Under the pieces are notes generated by a model, which saw only the letters and a list, made by a program, of their open reading frames with translations, made no database searches and was not told the DNA's origin. A stretch of 64,000 bases of DNA from Delphinus delphis (taxonomy: Eukaryota; Chordata; Mammalia; Artiodactyla; Delphinidae), in assembly GCF_949987515.2 (NCBI RefSeq), contig NW_027192650.1:3658001-3722000 (forward strand), written 5' to 3'. Positions 11,054 through 23,680 of the stretch are shown one piece after another; within the stretch, counting starts at the first letter, position 1; every line of letters begins with the position of its first letter. The position numbers were made by a program, and so were the translations under genes.

Positions 11054-12632
11054 TCTATGTCATCAGTCCCGTAGCAGCATAATGAGTGGATTCAGGTATG
11101 ATGATTCTAACTGAAATAAGTCACACAGAAAAAGAAACATCATAAGATATCAGTAATACACGGAATGGAAACTTGGCTACACAGGAACTGAATTACAGAA
11201 CAGAACAGGGTCTCAAATTTAGAAAACCAACTTATGCTTGCTTAAGGGTAAAGGTGAGTTGGGGTGCTGCATAAAACCAGAGATTGAAATGAGCACAGAT
11301 AAAGTTCCTTAAGCCAAATATGGAATAGACAAGAGCTACTCCTTGCTCAACGAAATGGACTCAACACCGCATATTAAATGCCTAAGAATGTACGTGACTA
11401 GTAAGTATCTTAAAACCTATGGATTGCTATGTCTCCGAAAGAGAATCAAGCATGTGTACAGGGCATAAACGCAGCAGTGATAGGATTGGAGAGGTTCGGT
11501 GAGCAAATGAAGACCCTTTGAAGTCATATTGCATGGTACCCATTCCATGGGTTTCAATTACCCAGGTTTTAGGTATTCTTCCTTCAGCTAAAACATGCAT
11601 GTGGAACCCACAGTATGATCAACCATGTGATCGGGAGACGTGTTCAAATATGTCTCAGTTTTCCTCCCCTTGTACTCGGGTGCAACATTCCAGACGCTTT
11701 ACTAACACTCTCCCCACTTGGAGAGTCAGCGCCTTTAACCTCCTGTTTGGCACAGTTTGCAATTTCTGCGGAAGATGAACAGGAATAGCGAGAACCAATG
11801 AGAGGCTAGCTGGAGGTGTCTGGACGGGCAAATTTAACTCTCATTTCCCAACAGGAAGAGGAAATAACCAAAGGCTCAGCGTGCCGTACCGGAACCAGAT
11901 TAGGGCCTGAAGCCATCCTGCGGTGTTGCGGCCAGGTCACAAGAAAGCGAGTTGAAGAAAGGAGCTCAGGGGCACTGTAATTCACAAACCTGCAGAGTTA
12001 TAAATGACAGCTATCGTCCAAAAATAAACTGAAGTAAGGCTGCCAAGAGGACTTGAAAGCGGGGCAGAATTGCAGGAAACCGATTTCAGGAGGTAGACTG
12101 GAATTGCATTGAAAGCATAGGAAAAGAGGCAGAACGTCCACAATGATGCACTTGGCCAAAAAGGGCGTATGCATTTTTTCCTGAATATATTCAGGAAAAA
12201 ACGCATACGCCCTTTTTGGCCAACCAAGCAAGCTTGCAAAGGAAATCTGCACTACAATGAAGTCTCACTTCCCCCCGGTCAAAAGGGCCATCTGAAAAAA
12301 GTGTAAAATCCAGAAAGGCAGGACAGGCCATGGAGAACTGGGAGCCTTGTTATGCTGATGGGTGGGATGTAAATTGCCAACAACCACTTGGGAGAAGTGT
12401 ATGGTGTTTCCTGAAACATCTAAAAAACAAAGCAACAGAACCTAGGGCACTTCCACTTATGGTCCTATAGCTTAGGGAAATTAAAATCAAAAAGACACAG
12501 CCACCCCAAAGTTTGGAACGGCTCTGTTTACAAGAACATCGTTTACAGTACAAGTTCAACATCGCAGAAAGTGAAAAATGGATAAAGAAGTTGTGGTATT
12601 TACTTACAAAGCAATATCACTCAGCAATGAAA
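11054..12632 (+). repeat. Monomer U8, type B
   Basis: Copy of U4. It differs at 11098, where U8 has the common 'gtatgatg' and U4 has 'gtacgatg'. Palindrome 12152-12223 carries the same CpG transition as U4 (at 12173). Confidence 0.95.
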
Positions 12633-14210
12633 TCTGTGTCATCAGGCCCTTAGCATCACAATGAGTGGATTCAGGTATGATGATTCTAACTGAAATAAGT
12701 CACACAGAAAAAGAAACATCATAAGATATCAGTAATACACGGAATGTAAACTTGGCTACACAGGAACTGAATTACAGAACAGAACAGGGACTCAAATTTA
12801 GAAAACCAACTTATGCTTGCTTAAGGGGAAAGGTGAGTTGGGGTGCTGCATAAAACCAGAGATTGAAATGAGCACAGATAAAGTTCCTTAAGTCAAATAT
12901 GGAATAGACAAGAGCTACTCCTTGCTCAATGAAATGGACTCAACACCGCATATTAAACGCCTAAGAATGTACCTCACTAGTAAGTATCTTAAAACCTATG
13001 GATTGCTATGTCTCCGAAAGAGAATCAAGCATGTGTACAGGGGCTTAAACGCAGCAGTGATAGGATTGGAGAGGTTCGGTGAGCAAATGAAGACCCTTTG
13101 AAGTCATATTGCATGGTACCCATTACACGGGTCTTAACTCTCCAGGTTTAAGGTATTCTTCCTTCAGCTAAAACATGCATGTGGAACCCAAGTATGATCA
13201 ACCATGTGAACGGGAGACGTGTTCAAATATGTCTCAGTTTTCCTCCCCTGGTACTCGGGTGCAACATTCCAGACGCTTTACTAACACTCTCCCCACTTGG
13301 AGAGTCAGCGCCTTTAACCTCCTGTTTGGCCCAGTTTTGCAATTTCTGCGGAAGATGAACAGGAATAGCGAGAACCAATGAGAGACTAGCTGGAGGTGTT
13401 TGGACGGGCAAATTGAACTCTCATTTCCCACCAGGAAGAGGAAATAACCAAAGGCTCAGCGTGCCGTGCCGGAACCAGATTAGGGCCTGAAGCCATCCTG
13501 CGGTGTTGCGGCCAGGTCACAAGAAAGCAAGTTGAAGAAAGGAGCTCAGGGGCACTGTAATTCACAAACCTGCAGAGTTATAAATGACAGCTATCGTCCA
13601 AAAATAGACTGAAGTAAGGCTGCCAAGAGGACTTGAAAGCGGGGCAGAATTGCAGGAAACCGATTTCAGGAGGTAGACTGGGATTGCATTGAAAGCATAG
13701 GAAAAGAGGCAGAACGTCCACAATGATGCACTTGGCCAAAAAGGGCGTATGCGTTTTTTCCTGAATATATTCAGGAAAAAACGCATACGCCCTTTTTGGC
13801 CAACCAAGCAAGCTTGCAAAGGAAATCTGCACTACAATGAAGTCTCACTTCCCCCCGGTCAAAAGGGCCATCTGAAAAAAGTGTAAAATCCAGAAAGGCA
13901 GGACAGGCCATGGAGAACTGGGAGCCTTGTTATGCTGATGGGCGGGATGTAAATTGCCAACAACCACTCGGGAGAAGTGTATGGTGTTTCCTGAAACATC
14001 TAAAAAACAAAGAAACAGAACCTACGACACTTCCACTTATGGGCCTATAGCTTAGGGAAATTAAAATCAAAAAGACACAGCCACCCCAAAGTTTGGAACG
14101 GCTCTGTTTACAAGAACCTCGTTTACAGTACAAGTTCAACATCGCAGAAAGTGAAAAATGGAAAGAAGTTGTGGTATTTACTTACAAAGCAATATCACTC
14201 AGCAATGAAA
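12633..14210 (+). repeat. Monomer U9, type A
   Basis: Copy of U5 with the extra t near 13333. Private changes are 'ggggcttaaacg' near 13042 and 'cctacgacac' near 14022. Palindrome 13732-13803, perfect. Confidence 0.95.
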
Positions 14211-15788
14211 TCTGTGTCATCAGGCCCTTAGCAGCACAATGAGTGGATTCAGGTATGATGATTCTAACTGAAGTAAGTCACACAGAAAAAGAAACATCAT
14301 AAGATATCAGTAATACACGGAATGTAAACTTGGCTACACAGGAACTGAATTACAGAATAGAACAGGGTCTCAAATTTAGAAAACCAACTTATGCTTGCTT
14401 AAGGGTAAAGGTGAGTTGGGGTGCTGCATAAACCAGAGATTGAAATGAGCACAGATAAAGTTCCTTAAGTCAAATATGGAATAGACAAGAGCTACTCCTT
14501 GCTCAACGAAATGGACTCAACACCGCATATTAAACGCCTAAGAATGTACCTCACTAGTAAGTATCTTAAAACCTATGGATTGCTATGTCTCCGAAAGAGA
14601 ATCAAGCATGTGTACAGGGGCATAAACGCAGCAGTGATAGGATTGGAGAGGTTCGGTGAGCAAATGAAGACCCTTTGAAGTCATATTGCATGGTACCCAT
14701 TCCACGGGTCTCAACTCTCCAGGTTTAAGGTATTCTTCCTTCAGCTAAAACATGCATGTGGAACCCAAGTATGATCAACCATGTGAACGGGAGACGTGTT
14801 CAAATATGTCTCAGTTTTCCTCCCCTGGTACTCGGGTGCAACATTCCAGATGCTTTACTAACACTCTCCCCACTTGGAGAGTCAGCGCCTTTAACCTCCT
14901 GTTTGGCCCAGTTTGCAATTTCTGCGGAAGATGAACAGAAATAGCGAGAACCAATGAGAGACTAGCTGGAGGTGTCTGGACGGGCAAATTTAACTCTCAT
15001 TTCCCACCAGGAAGAGGAAATAACCAAAGGCTCAGCGTGCCGTGCCGGAACCAGATTAGGGTCTGAAGCCATCCTGCGGTGTTGCGGCCAGGTCACAAGA
15101 AAGCGAGTTGAAGAAAGGAGCTCAGGGGCACTGTAATTCACAAACCTGCAGAGTTATAAGTGACAGCTATCGTCCAAAAATAGACTGAAGTAAGGCTGCC
15201 AAGAGGACTTGAAAGCGGGGCAGAATTGCAGGAAACCGATTTCAGGAGGTAGACTGGAATTGCATTGAAAGCATAGGAAAAGAGGCAGAACGTCCACAAT
15301 GATGCACTTGGCCAAAAAGGGCGTATGCGTTTTTTCCTGAATATATTCAGGAAAAAACGCATACGCCCTTTTTGGCCAACCAAGCAAGCTTGCAAAGGAA
15401 ATCTGCACTACAATGAAGTCTCACTTCCCCCCGGTCAAAAGGGCCATCTGAAAAAAGTGTAAAATCCAGAAAGGCAGGACAGGCCATGGAGAACTGGGAG
15501 CCTTGTTATGCTGATGGGCGGGATGTAAATTGCCAACAACCACTCGGGAGAAGTGTATGGTGTTTCCTGAAACATCTAAAAAACAAAGCAACAGAACCTA
15601 GGGCACTTCCACTTATGGTCCTATAGCTTAGGGAAATTAAAATCAAAAAGACACAGCCACCCCAAAGTTTGGAACGGCTCTGTTTACAAGAACATCGTTT
15701 ACAGTACAAGTTCAACATCGCAGAAAGTGAAAAATGGATAAAGAAGTTGTGGTATTTACTTACAAAGCAATATCACTCAGCAATGAAA
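14211..15788 (+). repeat. Monomer U10, type A, exchange junction
   Basis: The first ~550 bp copy U6 ('cataaaccag' near 14427), then the unit continues as type A rather than B, so the 6.3-kb pattern breaks near 14,760. Private changes are 'cagatgctttac' near 14847 and 'tataagtgacag' near 15155. Palindrome 15308-15379, perfect. Confidence 0.95.
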
Positions 15789-17368
15789 TCTGTGTCATCA
15801 GGCCCTTAGCAGCACAATGAGTGGATTCAGGTATGATGATTCTAACTGAAATAAGTCACACAGAAAAAGAAACATCATAAGATATCAGTAATACACGGAA
15901 TGTAAACTTGGCTACACAGGAACTGAATTACAGAACAGAACAGGGTCTCAAATTTAGAAAACCAACTTATTCTTGCTTAAGGGTAAAGGTGAGTTGGGGT
16001 GCAGCATAAAACCAGAGACTGAAATGAGCACAGATAAAGTTCCTTAAGCCAAATATGGAATAGACAAGAGCTACTCCTTGCTCAACGAAATGGACTCAAT
16101 ACCGCATATTAAACGTCTAAGAATGTACCTGACTAGTAAGTATCTTAAAACCTATGGATTGCTATCTCTCCGAAAGAGAATCAAGCATGTGTACAGGGGC
16201 ATAAACGCAGCAGTGATAGGATTGGAGAGGTTCGGTGAGCAAATGAAGACCCTTTGAAGTCATATTGCATGGTACCCATTCCACGGGTTTCAACTACCCA
16301 ACTTTAAGGTATTCTTCCTTCAGCTAAAACATGCATGTGGAACCTAGAGTATGATCAACCATGTGATCGGGAGACGTGTTCAAATATGTCTCAGTTTTCC
16401 TCCCCTGGTACTCGGGTGCAACATTCCAGACGCTTTACTAACACTCTCCCCACTTGGAGAGTCAGTCCCTTTAACCTCCTGTTTGGCCCGGTTTGCAATT
16501 TCTGCGGAAGATGAACAGGAATAGCGAGAACCAATGAGAGGCTAGCTGGAGGTGTCTGGACGGGCAAATTTAACTCTCATTTCCCACCAGGAAGAGGAAT
16601 TAACCAAAGGCTCAGCGTGCCGGGCCGGAACCAGATTAGGGCCTGAAACCATCCTGCGGTGTTGCGGCCAGGTCACAAGAAAGCGAGTTGAAGAAAGGAG
16701 CTCAGGGGCACTGTAATTCACAAACCTGCAGAGTTATAAATGACAGCTATCGTCCAAAAATAGACTGAAGTAAGGCTGCCAAGAGGACTTGAAAGCGGGG
16801 CAGAATTGCAGGAAACCGATTTCAGGAGGTAGACTGGAATTGCATTGAAAGCATAGGAAAAGAGACAGAACGTCCACAATGATGCACTTGGCCAAAAAGG
16901 GCGTATGCGTTTTTTCCTGAATATATTCAGGAAAAAACGCATACGCCCTTTTTGGCCAACCAAGCAAGCTTGCAAAGGAAATCTGCACTACAATGAAGTC
17001 TCACTTCCCCCCGGTCAAAAGGGCCATCTGAAAAAAGTGTAAAATCCAGAAAGGCAGGACAGGCCATGGAGAACTGGGAGCCTTGTTATGCTGATGGGCG
17101 GGATGTAAATGGCCAACAACCACTCGGGAGAAGTGTATGGTGTTTCCTGAAACATCTAAAAAACAAAGCAACAGAGCCTAGGGCACTGCCACTTATGGTC
17201 CTATAGCTTAGGGAAATTAAAATCAAAAAGACACAGCCACCCCAAAGTTTGGGACGCCTCTGTTTACAAGAACCTCGTTTACAGTACAAGTTCAACATCG
17301 CAGAAAGTGAAAAATGGATAAAGAAGTTGTGGTATTTACTTACAAAGCAATATCACTCAGCAATGAAA
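15789..17368 (+). repeat. Monomer U11, type B
   Basis: Carries 'cctagagtatg' near 16343, 'acccaactttaagg' near 16297, 'cagtccc' near 16464, 'cccggtttgc' near 16487, 'cctgaaaccatc' near 16642 and 'gagacagaac' near 16862. This variant set is shared with U14, U15 and U18. Palindrome 16888-16959, perfect. Confidence 0.95.
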
Positions 17369-18946
17369 TCTATGTCATCAGGCCCTTAGCATCACAATGA
17401 GTGGATTCAGGTATGATGATTCTAACTGAAATAAGTCACACAGAAAAAGAAACATCATAAGATATCAGTAATACACGGAATGTAAACTTGGCTACACAGG
17501 AACTGAATTACAGAACAGAACAGGGTCTCAAATTTAGAAAACCAACTTATGCTTGCTTAAGGGGAAAGGTGAGTTGGGGTGCTGCATAAAACCAGAGATT
17601 GAAATGAGCACAGATAAAGTTCCTTAAGTCAAATATGGAATAGACAAGAGCTACTCCTTGCTCAACGAAATGGACTCAACACCGCATATTAAACCCCTAA
17701 GAATGTAACTGACTAGTAAGTATCGTAAAACCTATGGATTGCTATGTCTCCAAAAGAGAATCAAGCATGTGTACAGGGGCATAAACGCAGCAGTGATAGG
17801 ATTGGAGAGCTTCAGTGAGCAAATGAAGACCCTTTGAAGTCATATTGCATGGTACCCATTACACGGGTCTCAACTCTCCAGGTTTAAGGTATTCTTCCTT
17901 CAGCTAAAACATGCATGTGGAACCCAAGTATGATCAACCATGTGAACGGGAGACGTGTTCAAATATGTCTCAGTTTTCCTCCCCTGGTACTCGGGTGCAA
18001 CATTCCAGACGCTTTACTAACACTCTCCCCACTTGGAGAGTCAGCGCCTTTAACCTCCTGTTTGGCACAGTTTGCAATTTCTGCGGAAGATGAACAGGAA
18101 TAGCGAGATCCAATGAGAGGCTAGCTGGAGGTGTCTGGACGGGCAAATTTAACTCTCATTTCCCACCAGGAAGAGGAAATAACCAAAGCTCAGCATGCCG
18201 GGCCGGAACCAGATTAGGGCCTGAAGCCATCCTGCGGTGTTGCGGCCAGCTCAAAAGAAAGCGAGTGGAAGAAAGGAGCTCAGGGGCACTGTAATTCACA
18301 AACCTGCAGAGTTGTAAATGACAGCTATCGTCCAAAAATAGACTGAAGTAAGGCTGCCAAGAGGACTTGAAAGCGGGGCAGAATTGCAGGAAACCGATTT
18401 CAGGAGGTAGATTGGAATTGCATTGAAAGCATAGGAAAAGAGGCAGAACGTCCACAATGATGCACTTGGCCAAAAAGGGCATATGCGTTTTTTCCTGAAT
18501 ATATTCAGGAAAAAACGCATACGCCCTTTTTGGCCAACCAAGCAAGCTTGCAAAGGAAATCTGCACTACAATGAAGTCTCACTTCCCCCCGGTCAAAAGG
18601 GCCATCTGAAAAAAGTGTAAAATCCAGAAAGGCAGGACAGGCCATGGAGAACTGGGAGCCTTGTTATGCTGATGGGCGGGATGTAAATTGCCAACAACCA
18701 CTCGGGAGAAGTGTATGGTGTTTCCTGAAACATCTAAAAAACAAAGCAACAGAACCTAGGGCACTTCCACTTATGGTCCTATAGCTTAGGGAAATTAAAA
18801 TCAAAAAGACACAGCCACCCCAAAGTTTGGAACGGCTCTGTTTACAAGAACATCGTTTACAGTACAAGTTCAACATCGCAGAAAGTGAAAAATGGATAAA
18901 GAAGTTGTGGTATTTACTTACAAAGCAATATCACTCAGCAATGAAA
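17369..18946 (+). repeat. Monomer U12, type A
   Basis: A one-base deletion gives 'accaaagctcagc' near 18182, which fuses two chance minus-strand frames into one of 136 codons; U16 has the same. Palindrome 18466-18537 has one CpG-transition mismatch in the left arm (18481). Confidence 0.95.
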
Positions 18947-20524
18947 TCTGTGTCATCAGGCCCTTAGCATCACAATGAGTGGATTCAGGTATGATGATTC
19001 TAACTGAAATAAGTCACACAGAAAAAGAAACATCATAAGATATCAGTAATACACGGAATGTAAACTTGGCTACACAGGAACTGAATTACAGAACAGAACA
19101 GGGACTCAAATTTAGAAAACCAACTTATGCTTGCTTAAGGGGAAAGGTGAGTTGGGGTGCTGCATAAAACCAGAGATTGAAATGAGCACAGATAAAGTTC
19201 CTTAAGTCAAATATGGAATAGACAAGAGCTACTCCTTGCTCAATGAAATGGACTCAACACCGCATATTAAACGCCTAAGAATGTACCTGACTAGTAAGTA
19301 TCTTAAAACCTATGGATTGCTATGTCTCCGAAAGAGAATCAAGCATGTGTACAGGGGCATAAACGCAGCAGTGATAGGATTGGAGAGGTTCGGTGAGCAA
19401 ATGAAGACCCTTTGAAGTCATATTGCATGGTACCCATTACACGGGTCTTAACTCTCCAGGTTTAAGGTATTCTTCCTTCAGCTAAAACATGCATGTGGAA
19501 CCCAAGTATGATCAACCATGTGAACGGGAGACGTGTTCAAATATGTCTCAGTTTTCCTCCCCTGGTACTCGGGTGCAACATTCCAGACGCTTTACTAACA
19601 CTCTCCCCACTTGGAGAGTCAGCGCCTTTAACCTCCTGTTTGGCCCAGTTTTGCAATTTCTGCGGAAGATGAACAGGAATAGCGAGAACCAATGAGAGAC
19701 TAGCTGGAGGTGTTTGGACGGGCAAATTGAACTCTCATTTCCCACCAGGAAGAGGAAATAACCAAAGGCTCAGCGTGCCGTGCCGGAACCAGATTAGGGC
19801 CTGAAGCCATCCTGCGGTGTTGCGGCCAGGTCACAAGAAAGCAAGTTGAAGAAAGGAGCTCAGGGGCACTGTAATTCACAAACCTGCAGAGTTATAAATG
19901 ACAGCTATCGTCCAAAAATAGACTGAAGTAAGGCTGCCAAGAGGACTTGAAAGCGGGGCAGAATTGCACGAAACCGATTTCAGGAGGTAGACTGGGATTG
20001 CATTGAAAGCATAGGAAAAGAGGCAGAACGTCCACAATGATGCACTTGGCCAAAAAGGGCGTATGCGTTTTTTCCTGAATATATTCAGGAAAAAACGCAT
20101 ACGCCCTTTTTGGCCAACCAAGCAAGCTTGCAAAGGAAATCTGCACTACAATGAAGTCTCACTTCCCCCCGGTCAAAAGGGCCATCTGAAAAAAGTGTAA
20201 AATCCAGAAAGGCAGGACAGGCCATGGAGAACTGGGAGCCTTGTTATGCTGATGGGCGGGATGTAAATTGCCAACAACCACTCCGGAGAAGTGTATGGTG
20301 TTTCCTGAAACATCTAAAAAACAAAGAAACAGAACCTAGGGCACTTCCACTTATGGGCCTATAGCTTAGGGAAATTAAAATCAAAAAGACACAGCCACCC
20401 CAAAGTTTGGAACGGCTCTGTTTACAAGAACCTCGTTTACAGTACAAGTTCAACATCGCAGAAAGTGAAAAATGGAAAGAAGTTGTGGTATTTACTTACA
20501 AAGCAATATCACTCAGCAATGAAA
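18947..20524 (+). repeat. Monomer U13, type A
   Basis: Third member of the extra-t series ('cagttttgc' near 19647), 6,314 bp after U9. Private changes are 'gcacgaaacc' near 19967 and 'cactccggag' near 20280. Palindrome 20046-20117, perfect. Confidence 0.95.
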
Positions 20525-22102
20525 TCTGTGTCATCAGGCCCTTAGCAGCACAATGAGTGGATTCAGGTATGATGATTCTAACTGAAGTAAGTCACACAGA
20601 AAAAGAAACATCATAAGATATCAGTAATACACGGAATGTAAACTTGGCTACACAGGAACTGAATTACAGAATAGAACAGGGTCTCAAATTTAGAAAACCA
20701 ACTTATGCTTGCTTAAGGGTAAAGGTGAGTTGGGGTGCTGCATAAACCAGAGATTGAAATGAGCACAGATAAAGTTCCTTAAGTCAAATATGGAATAGAC
20801 AAGAGCTACTCCTTGCTCAACGAAATGGACTCAACACCGCATATTAAACGCCTAAGAATGTACCTGACTAGTAAGTATCTTAAAACCTATGGATTGCTAT
20901 GTCTCCGAAAGAGAATCAAGCATGTGTACAGGGGCATAAACGCAGCAGTGATAGGATTGGAGAGGTTCGGTGAGCAAATGAAGACCCTTTGAAGTCATAT
21001 TGCATGGTACCCATTCCACGGGTCTCAACTCTCCAGGTTTAAGGTATTCTTCCTTCAGCTAAAACATGCATGTGGAACCCAAGTATGATCAACCATGTGA
21101 ACGGGAGACGTGTTCAAATATGTCTCAGTTTTCCTCCCCTGGTACTCGGGTGCAACATTCCAGACGCTTTACTAACACTCTCCCCACTTGGAGAGTCAGT
21201 CCCTTTAACCTCCTGTTTGGCCCGGTTTGCAATTTCTGCGGAAGATGAACAGGAATAGCGAGAACCAATGAGAGGCTAGCTGGAGGTGTCTGGACGGGCA
21301 AATTTAACTCTCATTTCCCACCAGGAAGAGGAATTAACCAAAGGCTCAGCGTGCCGGGCCGGAACCAGATTAGGGCCTGAAACCATCCTGCGGTGTTGCG
21401 GCCAGGTCACAAGAAAGCGAGTTGAAGAAAGGAGCTCAGGGGCACTGTAATTCACAAACCTGCAGAGTTATAAATGACAGCTATCGTCCAAAAATAGACT
21501 GAAGTAAGGCTGCCAAGAGGACTTGAAAGCGGGGCAGAATTGCAGGAAACCGATTTCAGGAGGTAGACTGGAATTGCATTGAAAGCATAGGAAAAGAGAC
21601 AGAACGTCCACAATGATGCACTTGGCCAAAAAGGGCGTATGCGTTTTTTCCTGAATATATTCAGGAAAAAACGCATACGCCCTTTTTGGCCAACCAAGCA
21701 AGCTTGCAAAGGAAATCTGCACTACAATGAAGTCTCACTTCCCCCCGGTCAAAAGGGCCATCTGAAAAAAGTGTAAAATCCAGAAAGGCAGGACAGGCCA
21801 TGGAGAACTGGGAGCCTTGTTATGCTGATGGGCGGGATGTAAATTGCCAACAACCACTCGGGAGAAGTGTATGGTGTTTCCTGAAACATCTAAAAAACAA
21901 AGCAACAGAGCCTAGGGCACTGCCACTTATGGTCCTATAGCTTAGGGAAATTAAAATCAAAAAGACACAGCCACCCCAAAGTTTGGGACGCCTCTGTTTA
22001 CAAGAACCTCGTTTACAGTACAAGTTCAACATCGCAGAAAGTGAAAAATGGATAAAGAAGTTGTGGTATTTACTTACAAAGCAATATCACTCAGCAATGA
22101 AA
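20525..22102 (+). repeat. Monomer U14, A-B chimera
   Basis: The left part is type A like U10 ('cccaagtatg', 'gaacggg' near 21078-21106). From 'cagtccc' near 21197 onward it matches type B unit U11 ('cccggtttgc', 'gaattaacc', 'cctgaaacc', 'gagacagaac'). The exchange point lies between about 21105 and 21197. Palindrome 21622-21693, perfect. Confidence 0.94.
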
Positions 22103-23680
22103 TCTATGTCATCAGGCCCTTAGCATCACAATGAGTGGATTCAGGTATGATGATTCTAACTGAAATAAGTCACACAGAAAAAGAAACATCATAAGATATC
22201 AGTAATACACGGAATGTAAACTTGGCTACACAGGAACTGAATTACAGAATAGAACAGGGTCTCAAATTTAGAAAACCAACTTATGCTTGCTTAAGGGTAA
22301 AGGTGAGTTGGGGTGCTGCATAAACCAGAGATTGAAATGAGCACAGATAAAGTTCCTTAAGTCAAATATTCAATAGACAAGAGCTACTCCTTGCTCAACG
22401 AAATGGACTCAACACCGCATATTAAACGCCTAAGAATGTACCTGACTAGTAAGTATCTTAAAACCTATGGATTGCTATGTCTCCAAAAGAGAATCAAGCA
22501 TGTGTACAGGGGCATAAACGCAGCAGTGATAGGATTGGAGAGGTTCGGTGAGCAAATGAAGACCCTTTGAAGTCATATTGCATGGTACCCATTCCACGGG
22601 TCTCAACTCTCCAGGTTTAAGGTATTCTTCCTTCAGCTAAAACATGCATGTGGAACCCAAGTATGATCAACCATGTGAACGGGAGACGTGTTCAAATATG
22701 TCTCAGTTTTCCTCCCCTGGTACTCGGGTGCAACATTCCAGACGCTTTACTAACACTCTCCCCACTTGGAGAGTCAGTCCCTTTAACCTCCTGTTTGGCC
22801 CGGTTTGCAATTTCTGCGGAAGATGAACAGGAATAGCGAGAACCAATGAGAGGCTAGCTGGAGGTGTCTGGACGGGCAAATTTAACTCTCATTTCCCACC
22901 AGGAAGAGGAATTAACCAAAGGCTCAGCGTGCCGGGCCGGAACCAGATTAGGGCCTGAAACCATCCTGCGGTGTTGCGGCCAGGTCACAAGAAAGCGAGT
23001 TGAAGAAAGGAGCTCAGGGGCACTGTAATTCACAAACCTGCAGAGTTATAAATGACAGCTATCGTCCAAAAATAGACTGAAGTAAGGCTGCCAAGAGGAC
23101 TTGAAAGCGGGGCAGAATTGCAGGAAACCGATTTCAGGAGGTAGACTGGAATTGCATTGAAAGCATAGGAAAAGAGACAGAACGTCCACAATGATGCACT
23201 TGGCCAAAAAGGGCGTATGCGTTTTTTCCTGAATATATTCAGGAAAAAACGCATACGCCCTTTTTGGCCAACCAAGCAAGCTTGCAAAGGAAATCTGCAC
23301 TACAATGAAGTCTCACTTCCCCCCGGTCAAAAGGGCCATCTGAAAAAAGTGTAAAATCCAGAAAGGCAGGACAGGCCATGGAGAACTGGGAGCCTTGTTA
23401 TGCTGATGGGCGGGATGTAAATTGCCAACAACCACTCGGGAGAAGTGTATGGTGTTTCCTGAAACATCTAAAAAACAAAGCAACAGAGCCTAGGGCACTG
23501 CCACTTATGGTCCTATAGCTTAGGGAAATTAAAATCAAAAAGACACAGCCACCCCAAAGTTTGGGACGCCTCTGTTTACAAGAACCTCGTTTACAGTACA
23601 AGTTCAACATCGCAGAAAGTGAAAAATGGATAAAGAAGTTGTGGTATTTACTTACAAAGCAATATCACTCAGCAATGAAA
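22103..23680 (+). repeat. Monomer U15, A-B chimera
   Basis: Same chimeric structure as U14, 1,578 bp later, so the chimera itself was duplicated or converted. Private 'aaatattcaatag' near 22365. Palindrome 23200-23271, perfect. Confidence 0.94.

Larger units (their letters stand above)
8415..14750 (+). repeat. 6,315-bp tetrameric higher-order repeat, copy 2
   Basis: This is the tandem partner of the block at 2100-8414. Shared private variants include 'gagatgtg' (3743 and 10058), 'cagttttgc' (7017 and 13332) and 'ctctataatgaag' (2776 and 9091). Identity carries on to about 14,760 with one mismatch near 14547, after which the sequence switches from expected type B to type A. That switch is the right-hand exchange point. 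Confidence 0.88.

Noticed and set aside
18156..18566. 136-codon minus-strand frame in U12, and again at 24468-24878
   Set aside because: It is created by a single-base deletion joining two chance frames; no other unit has it.
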